Under the pieces are notes generated by a model that ran no database searches, was not told where the DNA came from, and saw only the letters and a program-made list of their open reading frames with translations. A program made the position numbers and the translations under genes. 7,922 nucleotides of DNA from an uncultured Collinsella sp. (GTDB lineage: Bacteria; Actinomycetota; Coriobacteriia; Coriobacteriales; Coriobacteriaceae), in the NCBI GenBank assembly GCA_902478885.1, contig CABSMS010000093.1, forward strand, positions 1 to 7,922, in the 5' to 3' direction. Shown piece after piece: positions 1 to 4,948 of this stretch (position 1 is its first letter; every line of letters begins with the position of its first letter).

Positions 1-283
1 GTAAAATCGCCAGGCAAACGATGAGCGGAACGAACAGAGACGTGCCGGCAAAAGCACTGCGCACAAGGGACTCATCGGGTGCAGAAGGATCGATTACATT
101 CCAGCAGAAACCAATATCCTCCCCAAAAACGCTATTGCCAAAGGCAAGCAACGTTGTTCCGTTTTTTAGAAAGACACCGAAGAGAAGGCCGAACGCCAGA
201 ATAAGCGCAAGACCAAACTTCGCCGGAAACATCCTGTGCAAACGCATCATATCTGCCTTTATGGGATGGATCGCCCGCTTCAT
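1..283 (-). CDS. ABC transporter membrane subunit, ABC-2 type, N-terminal part (runs off the left edge)
   Basis: Translating the minus strand from the ATG at 283 gives an open frame of 94 codons that runs out of the window. It begins MKRAIHPIKADMMRLHRMFP, a basic cytoplasmic start. A hydrophobic segment follows at about residues 23-39 (FGLALILAFGLLFGVFL), then an extracytoplasmic-looking stretch of about 40 residues (residues 40-78), then a second hydrophobic segment from about residue 79 (AGTSLFVPLIVCLAIL). This topology fits the first two helices of an ABC-2 permease. The start codon overlaps the stop of the upstream ATPase gene by four bases (ATGA), a strong sign of translational coupling and of a shared complex. 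The likely role is the membrane half of an exporter or immunity pump serving the peptide gene at 1074-1202. The family call rests on context and topology; the C-terminal two thirds cannot be seen. Confidence 0.75.
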   Translation of the reverse strand, partial: MKRAIHPIKADMMRLHRMFPAKFGLALILAFGLLFGVFLKNGTTLLAFGNSVFGEDIGFCWNVIDPSAPDESLVRSAFAGTSLFVPLIVCLAIL

Positions 284-1005
284 AGCGAGACCGCCTTCAT
301 CAAGCGCCTGTAATACTCTTTTAGGGACGACGCCTCATCCCTTATGACGTCCATCGATTCCTTTTTCAGCAGTTCGCCGTCATGAATAAACACGCAACTT
401 GTTGCAACTGATGCCAACTCATCCAAATCATGGCTAGAGATGAGCATGGTCTTACCCTGTTCTCGATTCAATCGACCGATAAGGGCCCATATACTCTCGA
501 TGCCCAGCGGGTCCAAACCGTTTGCTGGCTCATCAAAAATAAGCAGGTCAGTGTCACCCAACAAAGCCGTAGCTATATCCAGCCGCCGTTTCATTCCCAG
601 AGAAAAACTGCTTACGCTCTTTTTCTCTTCGACGTCCAGTCCAACTAGACTCAAAACGCGAGGAACCTCACGTTTCTCATCAAGCCCCCATTCCGCACAT
701 CGGATCCGAAGATTCTCAACCGCACTGAGGGACTGGTATGCTCCGCTGGAATCTGGCACATAGCCGACACGCGTCCGCATCAGGCTAAGCTCTCTCTTTG
801 ATTTGCCTCCAAAGAGCTCCACGCTCCCCGACGATGGCTCGCAGAGGCCCAAGACGATTTTAATAAGCGTGCTTTTGCCCGCACCGTTTGCACCGACAAG
901 GGCACAGAGCTCAGACTGATGCACCTCGAAGGAAACGTCATGCAAAACGCGCCGTTTCCCGTAGCGCTTTGACACCTTTGATAGCTTTATCGCTGATGCA
1001 CTCAT
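280..1005 (-). CDS. ABC transporter ATP-binding protein (BcrA/CcmA-like)
   Basis: This 241-residue nucleotide-binding subunit has every main ABC motif: Walker A GANGAGKST (residues 38-46), signature FSLGM (134-138), Walker B LLIFDEP (154-160), D-loop NGLD (162-165) and H-loop His192. The Q-loop position reads GYVPDSS, so the usual Gln appears to be replaced, as is common in drug- and bacteriocin-efflux ATPases of the BcrA/CcmA type. The length is close to that of single-domain ATPases, and there is no fused membrane or peptidase domain. The first ATG follows a GGGAGG ribosome binding site at short spacing. The gene is coupled by ATGA to the permease downstream and lies behind the small Cys-rich peptide gene, so it probably energises export of that peptide or self-protection against it. 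The ATPase call is certain; the substrate is inferred. Confidence 0.95.
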   Translation of the reverse strand: MSASAIKLSKVSKRYGKRRVLHDVSFEVHQSELCALVGANGAGKSTLIKIVLGLCEPSSGSVELFGGKSKRELSLMRTRVGYVPDSSGAYQSLSAVENLRIRCAEWGLDEKREVPRVLSLVGLDVEEKKSVSSFSLGMKRRLDIATALLGDTDLLIFDEPANGLDPLGIESIWALIGRLNREQGKTMLISSHDLDELASVATSCVFIHDGELLKKESMDVIRDEASSLKEYYRRLMKAVSL

Positions 1006-1035
1006 TGGCCTCCCGTTCTGCTTGATAGCAAAACC

Positions 1036-1065
1036 GCTGCTGCCAGACCGTCGCCTGGCAGCAGC
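1036..1065 (-). terminator. Hairpin between peptide gene and ABC genes (attenuator-like)
   Basis: Perfect 11-bp arms (GCTGCTGCCAG at 1036-1046 and its complement at 1055-1065) enclose an 8-base loop. Read on the minus strand, the stem is followed by GGTTTTGC, which has only four T residues. It starts 8 bases after the peptide stop codon and lies 30 bases before the ATPase start. A weak terminator here would allow much more peptide message than transporter message, a common arrangement in bacteriocin operons. It could also stabilise the 3' end of the peptide mRNA. Confidence 0.65.
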
Positions 1066-1073
1066 CGCAACTG

Positions 1074-1202
1074 CTAGAGATTAACTAAACAGAAGTTTTT
1101 GCTGCAGTTATTGACGCAAGTGCGTGCTCCACAGAATGTCTTGCAGTAACCGTTGCACCCACCACCGGGGTCCACATAACTCGGTTTGACAATCCAGCTC
1201 AT
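1074..1202 (-). CDS. Six-cysteine 42-residue peptide, putative RiPP/bacteriocin precursor
   Basis: This open frame is too short for ordinary gene finding. It encodes 42 residues beginning MSWIVKPSYVDPGGG, followed by a core with cysteines at 16, 20, 24, 29, 33 and 38 (spacing CX3CX3CX4CX3CX4C) and a short LVNL tail. The core is rich in Gly, Asn, Lys and aromatic residues and has no acidic residue. Support for a real gene is a perfect AAGGAGG site 6 bases before the ATG, a TTGACA promoter element upstream, a hairpin just after the stop and ABC transporter genes behind it. Such peptides are typically modified (thioether links by radical SAM enzymes, as in sactipeptides and ranthipeptides) or disulfide-bonded. 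Six cysteines in about 40 residues recalls the SCIFF group, and the IVKP-like start recalls the Clo7bot Cys-rich peptides, but both comparisons are from memory. A small metal-binding protein is the main alternative. Confidence 0.7.
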   Translation of the reverse strand: MSWIVKPSYVDPGGGCNGYCKTFCGARTCVNNCSKNFCLVNL

Positions 1203-1208
1203 ATCGTT

Positions 1209-1215
1209 CCTCCTT
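1209..1215 (-). promoter_or_regulatory. Strong ribosome binding site of the Cys-rich peptide
   Basis: On the minus strand the sequence AAGGAGG ends 6 bases before the ATG at 1202. This is close to the ideal anti-Shine-Dalgarno match and spacing. It is among the best sites in the window and is a main argument that the tiny reading frame is translated, and at a high level. Confidence 0.85.
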
Positions 1216-1240
1216 TCTATTATCGCTTTTACTTTGTGTT

Positions 1241-1269
1241 ATTGTTTATCGATAACTTATATTTGTCAA
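1241..1269 (-). promoter_or_regulatory. Promoter of the Cys-rich peptide with a palindromic operator in its spacer
   Basis: The minus strand has a perfect -35 hexamer TTGACA (1264-1269), a 17-base spacer and AACAAT as -10 (1241-1246, 4 of 6 consensus bases). A perfect 10-bp palindrome, TTATCGATAA (1246-1255), fills the spacer next to the -10 element, where a bound repressor would block RNA polymerase. The 9-mer GTTTATCGA (plus strand 1244-1252) recurs in the palindrome before the DUF2975-HTH operon. The -35 is convincing; the -10 is weaker, and the operator role is inferred. Confidence 0.6.
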
Positions 1270-1282
1270 GATAATTTAAAGA

Positions 1283-1313
1283 GATGGGGCCCGCGCTAGA
1301 CACGGGCCCCATC
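1283..1313 (-). terminator. Intrinsic terminator after the HTH regulator gene
   Basis: Perfect 11-bp GC-rich arms (GATGGGGCCCG at 1283-1293 and its complement at 1303-1313) surround a 9-base loop. Read on the minus strand, the stem is followed by TCTTTAAATTATCTT, a U-rich though interrupted tail. It lies 34 bases after the HTH stop codon and just before the TTGACA of the peptide promoter, so it separates the regulatory operon from the peptide transcription unit. Confidence 0.75.
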
Positions 1314-1347
1314 ACACCAATATCTCGTTTTAGCTGCTCGCTATATG

Positions 1348-1677
1348 CTACTCGTCGCTCAAATCTACAGCAAAGACTGATGTCGGAAGCGACGCCTCAT
1401 TGCCTCCACCATTCCGCATCTGCCTCACGACATTTTTTGCACGCTCAACAATAAGCTCCTCAAGCTCTTTCTCACTCACCCGCCGAATAATATCTCCCGG
1501 TTGACAGTCAAGTTCATCGCAAATATCGAGAAGCGTCTTAAGGCGAATAGCTTTAATTTTTCCGTTTCTTAGCTTAGAAATATTAGCCGGAGTATGCCCC
1601 GTGGCACGAATCAGATCAGCACTGGTCTTTCCGGTCTTAAGTAGCTGCGTCTCAAGCTCGATGATGAGATAGCTCAT
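1348..1677 (-). CDS. Cro/CI-type helix-turn-helix regulator (HTH_26/YozG-like)
   Basis: This 109-residue protein has one helix-turn-helix domain at about residues 15-65. The pattern TSADLIRATGHTPANISKLR gives the two recognition helices, and the domain ends LLDICDELDCQPGDIIR, typical of the small Cro/CI group that includes B. subtilis YozG. A C-terminal extension of about 40 residues is partly charged and helical (SEKELEELIVERAKNVV) and could serve dimerisation or partner contact; its last part is Gly/Asn-rich and low in structure. The upstream DUF2975 stop codon lies inside the AGGAGGA ribosome binding site of this gene, so translation is coupled. DUF2975-HTH pairs are known in Firmicutes (YoaS-YozG). 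It is the natural candidate to bind the palindromes at 1246-1255 and 2267-2300. Confidence 0.9.
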   Translation of the reverse strand: MSYLIIELETQLLKTGKTSADLIRATGHTPANISKLRNGKIKAIRLKTLLDICDELDCQPGDIIRRVSEKELEELIVERAKNVVRQMRNGGGNEASLPTSVFAVDLSDE

Positions 1678-1685
1678 GCTTCCTC

Positions 1686-2246
1686 CTACACAAGCTCGTC
1701 AGACTGCTCTTGGAGCAGCGAGGCATAACTCCAGATCACCGAGATACACAGACAGACAGCCGCGCCGATAAGCGACCCCGCATCAAAGACAACGCCTCGG
1801 CAAATCTCAATAACGAAGGAATGAGGCACGACGTAAAGCTCCAGCCCACCAATGGTAAGATTGACCGATCCGTAGGCACCAATAAGCGAAACCGCGGCGT
1901 TAACAGCAAAGGCAAGCGCAAGAACACGGATAAGCCGCACATGCGTCTTGGTAAAGGGCGAGACGCCTCGCGAGATGTTACGGCTGATCCCACACAGAAC
2001 GACAAGCGAAATACCCACGACGAGTGCCAGGCACAGTCCGCTTGGGATAACGATGCACCCGCCATCGAGAAGCGTCACGACGCCGAAAGAATCGACAGAG
2101 GCAACGTTTGCAACCGCATACCAGATCACGTAAACAACCAACGCGGCAAAAGCGACGAGCATCCCTGCAAAAACGGCTGCCATGCAAAAGCCAAGCTTCC
2201 TGATTTTTTCGCCCGCCTTGGCCATACGCTGAACGCTGTTAGACAT
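1686..2246 (-). CDS. DUF2975-family membrane protein
   Basis: I place the start at the ATG at 2246, giving 186 residues (MSNSVQRMAKAGEKIRKLG). A longer in-frame version starting at 2408 would begin inside an inverted repeat and read through the operator, and it gives a non-membrane, Cys/Asn-rich leader that does not look conserved. Four membrane helices are visible at about residues 17-41, 66-87, 104-125 and 151-174. After helix 2 comes ISRNISRGVSPFTKTH and the C-terminus ends SYASLLQEQSDELV; both match the usual DUF2975 signatures (a conserved I..NI..G.PF segment and an LQ..DEL-like tail). The molecular function of the family is unknown. Its constant pairing with small Cro/CI regulators suggests a membrane partner that senses something and modulates the HTH protein, or immunity. 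The ribosome binding site (GAGGGTGAG) is moderate. Confidence 0.8.
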   Translation of the reverse strand: MSNSVQRMAKAGEKIRKLGFCMAAVFAGMLVAFAALVVYVIWYAVANVASVDSFGVVTLLDGGCIVIPSGLCLALVVGISLVVLCGISRNISRGVSPFTKTHVRLIRVLALAFAVNAAVSLIGAYGSVNLTIGGLELYVVPHSFVIEICRGVVFDAGSLIGAAVCLCISVIWSYASLLQEQSDELV

Positions 2247-2266
2247 ACACTCACCCTCATCGACTC

Positions 2267-2300
2267 TATCGTTATTCGAACAGTTTATCGAACAACGATA
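2267..2300. promoter_or_regulatory. Interrupted palindrome upstream of the DUF2975-HTH operon, candidate operator
   Basis: Two 13-base arms (2267-2279 and 2288-2300) are inverted repeats matching at 12 of 13 positions, around the 8-base centre ACAGTTTA. The plus strand begins TATCGTTATTCGA and ends TCGAACAACGATA. The edge is 20 bases upstream of the DUF2975 start codon, so it should overlap the promoter or the 5' leader. It contains GTTTATCGA (2283-2291), also found at the peptide promoter. It could instead fold as an RNA hairpin in the leader. No clear -35/-10 pair was identified with confidence. Confidence 0.55.
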
Positions 2301-2388
2301 TTGATTGCATGCGGAAAGCCCCGCCAGTGCGCATAGGCCATTTACTAACCCGGAGGGGTGAGCGTGGATTTTTGGACACATATCGAAC

Positions 2389-2452
2389 GAGAGTGGATAA
2401 TCTCCCACTTTGAGGCCGCCACCGGGCCTAAAACGGGAGATTATCCACTCTC
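2389..2452. repeat. Perfect 18-bp inverted repeat (REP/MITE-like or terminator-like element)
   Basis: The arm GAGAGTGGATAATCTCCC (2389-2406) is repeated exactly in inverse orientation at 2435-2452 with a 28-base centre. The centre has a smaller AGGCC/GGCCT pairing (2413-2417 with 2425-2429). It starts 24 bases after the stop of the Hpt gene. On neither strand does a T-run follow the stem, so it is not a standard intrinsic terminator, although it could block transcription between the two operons. Each arm carries AGTGGATAA or its complement TTATCCACT, one base from the DnaA box consensus TTATCCACA. I believe such palindromes are repeated in Collinsella genomes, but that is from memory. Confidence 0.75.
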
Positions 2453-2476
2453 ATAGTCATCAAGGCTCGCAAGCTC

Positions 2477-2833
2477 TTATTCAGCCGCTTCGCGCAGGGC
2501 CGACATCGTAGCCGCATATTGCTGCTGCAGCGCATGCATTCCCTCGCGAGCGCCGTCAACGGCATCGGCGCCGCGCAGCGCCTCGGTCACCGCAACCGCC
2601 GGCTCGTACAGATTATCGAATCCCAGGTTCTGGCTCACGCCCTTGAGCGTGTGCGCTGCCATAAAGGCACCTTCGGCGTCGCCTGCCGCCATGGCGGCCT
2701 CCAGCTTGTCCATGCTCTCGTCATCCAAAAACTTGAGGGCAAAGCGGGCAAGCATTTCCTCGCCCATCAGCCGAGCGCACGCGTCATCATAATTAGCGCC
2801 GATCTTCTCATACGCCTCACGCATGGAAATCAT
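2477..2833 (-). CDS. Hpt-domain histidine phosphotransfer protein
   Basis: This 118-residue, all-helical protein has the Hpt phosphorylation motif HTLKG, with phospho-accepting His61 in the context AAHTLKGVSQNLGFDNLYEPA. That includes the conserved Lys and Gly after the His and the typical L/G positions that follow. The length equals that of a stand-alone Hpt domain, with no kinase or receiver attached. The first ATG (2833) is preferred over the one at codon 4 because AAGGAG lies 9 bases before it. The gene follows the HD-GYP/receiver gene by 23 bases in the same orientation, so the two are almost certainly one operon. The likely partner is the receiver domain of that protein (Asp323); the kinase that feeds the relay is not in the window. 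Confidence 0.92.
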   Translation of the reverse strand: MISMREAYEKIGANYDDACARLMGEEMLARFALKFLDDESMDKLEAAMAAGDAEGAFMAAHTLKGVSQNLGFDNLYEPAVAVTEALRGADAVDGAREGMHALQQQYAATMSALREAAE

Positions 2834-2856
2834 GGATTAAAACTCCTTAGGTCAAA

Positions 2857-4737
2857 CTAAATCGTGGGAAACGCGACAACGTCGGCGGGGCGTGCCAACG
2901 TCTCGGCAATACGGTCTTGCACCTCGAGCAGGCAGTCAAGCAACAGCGGGTTAAAGGTGCCGCACTTACCGTCCAGGATCATCTGGATCGCCTCCTTGTG
3001 CGGAATAGCGTCCTTGTACACACGCACGCTCGTCAGAGCATCGTACACGTCGGCCACCGAGACCACCTGCGCGGCAATGGGAATATCGTCGCCCTTAAGG
3101 CCATCGGGATAGCCCTTGCCGTCCCAGCGCTCGTGATGCCAACGCGCAATCTGGTACGCATATTCCATAAGCGCATTGCCGACGTGATGACGGCCCAGCT
3201 CAAGCAACATGTCGGCACCGATCGTGGTATGCGTCTTCATAATCTCGAATTCCTCGGGTGTAAGACGCCCGGGTTTGTTGAGAATCGCATCGTCAATCGA
3301 CATCTTGCCGATATCGTGCAGCGCCGAAGCCAGGGCGATCGTGGAGCATTCCTCATTGTCGAGGGAGATGGTGTCGCCACGCTGGACCAGACAGCCAAGC
3401 AGCAGCTCGGTCAGCTTCTCGATGTTCGTAACGTGCCTGCCGCTCTCGCCGTTGCGAAGCTCCATGACGCCGGCCATGATGTCGATGAGCATGCGACTAT
3501 TCTTGACGCGCTCGTTGTACTGCTGGGACAGTAGGTTCGTCAGGCGGCGCTGTTTGGCGTATAGGCGGATGGTGTTGCTTACACGGCGGCGCACGACACG
3601 GGAGTCAAACGGGCGGTTGATATAGTCCGAGGCGCCCAGCTCGTACGCGCGCAGAACCATATCATCGGAATCTTCGCTCGAAATCATGATGACAGGCAGA
3701 TTGTCGATACCCGATCGGCGCGACAGATTGGCCAGCACCTCAAAGCCGCTTATGCCCGGCATGACAATATCCAGCAGCACGAGCGACAACTCATCGCCAT
3801 AGCGGTCGACCATGTCGAGCGCCGTACGACCGTTATCGGCCTCGAGGATGCAATACTCGTCCTTGAGCATCTCGTTGAGAATGGCTCGGTTCATCTCGGA
3901 GTCATCGGCAATAAGCACCAAAGGCTTTTCGCTTTGGAAGGCCTCGATGGAATCGGCATCGGTCACGACCGTACCGGCTTTTGTCTTAGCGCGGCTCAGT
4001 AACTGGACAGCGCGGCCAACGCCCTCATCGACCGTCTCGCCATGAATGCGAACGCCACCAACACATGCCGTCAAGCTCACGTACTCATGGCCCGGAACAA
4101 TCGTGGCATGAACGGCATCAGACACCTGATGCAGGCGACGGGTGAAGTCATCGGAGGGAATATTGGGCATGACGACCACAAACTTGTCGCAGCCATAGCG
4201 CACGAGCTCGTCAGTCGAACGAATTCCGCTGCGTATGGCTGTCGCCACAGCACCGAGCGCAAGATCGCCGGCATGACGGCCACACGTATCGTTGAAGACC
4301 CTAAAATCATCAAGGTCAATCACCGCAACGCCGGCCTTCATGCGGGCGCTACGGAGCTTTTCCTCGTAATATCGGCGATTGTGCACATTCGTCAGCACGT
4401 CGGTGTAGACAAGGTCCTCTTCTGCAGCCTCTTGCTCATCAATCGGACGCACCATCAGCAGGACGTGAGGCTCGCCCTCGACCTTCAGAGGGCGTAGGCG
4501 GGCGCGGTACTCAACACCATCGTTGAGCAGTTGCTCCGACACCTCATCGGAATCTGCCAAGGCCTCAAGACTCGACTGACGCAGACAAGGGCACCGATTG
4601 CCGGCGAGCAGGCAGTTAGGCTCGCTCTTAATCTGATCGGCCGACAGCAAACGCACCACGGGGTAGGTCTTCGCGACGCGGGCGACCTCAGCGGCAGCCT
4701 CCTCGTCGGTTAGATTGACCTCGTGATTTTTGAGCAT
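2857..4737 (-). CDS. PAS-like / degenerate GGDEF / receiver / HD-GYP signalling protein
   Basis: This 626-residue cytoplasmic protein has no membrane segments. Residues about 1-100 look like a divergent PAS-type sensor with a Cys cluster (42, 49, 51). Residues about 108-262 are a GGDEF domain (YTDVLTNVHNRRYYEE, then IDLDDFRVFND) whose catalytic motif reads GCDKF (182-186), so diguanylate cyclase activity is unlikely; the RxxD inhibitory-site motif RSTD (173-176) is kept. Residues about 272-395 form a receiver with acidic pair DD (278-279), phospho-acceptor Asp323 and Ser353; the conserved Lys is Arg375 (NRPF). Residues about 410-615 are an intact HD-GYP phosphodiesterase with His435, HD (474-475), His503, HH (534-535), GYP (542-544) and Asp566. 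The expected role is phosphorylation-controlled hydrolysis of cyclic-di-GMP or a related cyclic dinucleotide. It is first in an operon with the Hpt gene. The start has an AAAGGG site 6 bases upstream. Confidence 0.93.
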   Translation of the reverse strand: MLKNHEVNLTDEEAAAEVARVAKTYPVVRLLSADQIKSEPNCLLAGNRCPCLRQSSLEALADSDEVSEQLLNDGVEYRARLRPLKVEGEPHVLLMVRPIDEQEAAEEDLVYTDVLTNVHNRRYYEEKLRSARMKAGVAVIDLDDFRVFNDTCGRHAGDLALGAVATAIRSGIRSTDELVRYGCDKFVVVMPNIPSDDFTRRLHQVSDAVHATIVPGHEYVSLTACVGGVRIHGETVDEGVGRAVQLLSRAKTKAGTVVTDADSIEAFQSEKPLVLIADDSEMNRAILNEMLKDEYCILEADNGRTALDMVDRYGDELSLVLLDIVMPGISGFEVLANLSRRSGIDNLPVIMISSEDSDDMVLRAYELGASDYINRPFDSRVVRRRVSNTIRLYAKQRRLTNLLSQQYNERVKNSRMLIDIMAGVMELRNGESGRHVTNIEKLTELLLGCLVQRGDTISLDNEECSTIALASALHDIGKMSIDDAILNKPGRLTPEEFEIMKTHTTIGADMLLELGRHHVGNALMEYAYQIARWHHERWDGKGYPDGLKGDDIPIAAQVVSVADVYDALTSVRVYKDAIPHKEAIQMILDGKCGTFNPLLLDCLLEVQDRIAETLARPADVVAFPTI

Positions 4738-4948
4738 ATGGGGCCCTTTCGATAGTTTCGCATGGTAGCGGTGGGTTCCAAATGCTACAAGGGTAACACC
4801 TTGCCGATGCAGGTAAGCACGTGAATGCTGTTACATTTTTATGACCTGGCAAACGGTGGTAATGGAGCCGCGGGCGCGTGGTTATTGGCGCATTCGTTAA
4901 CAATGACGAAACGCTAACAGTCCCCCTCCCCGCAGGTCATCGAGCGTT

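Noticed and set aside
2247..2408. Upstream extension of the DUF2975 protein to an ATG at 2408
   Set aside because: The start would lie inside the 18-bp inverted repeat and translation would cross the 2267-2300 palindrome; the added residues have no family match and the membrane protein is complete from 2246.
4738..4948. Promoter for the HD-GYP operon in the intergenic region
   Set aside because: Several weak -35/-10 pairings can be drawn (for example TTGCCA around 4850) but none has both good hexamers and spacing, so no site is claimed. Nothing else is seen in this stretch.
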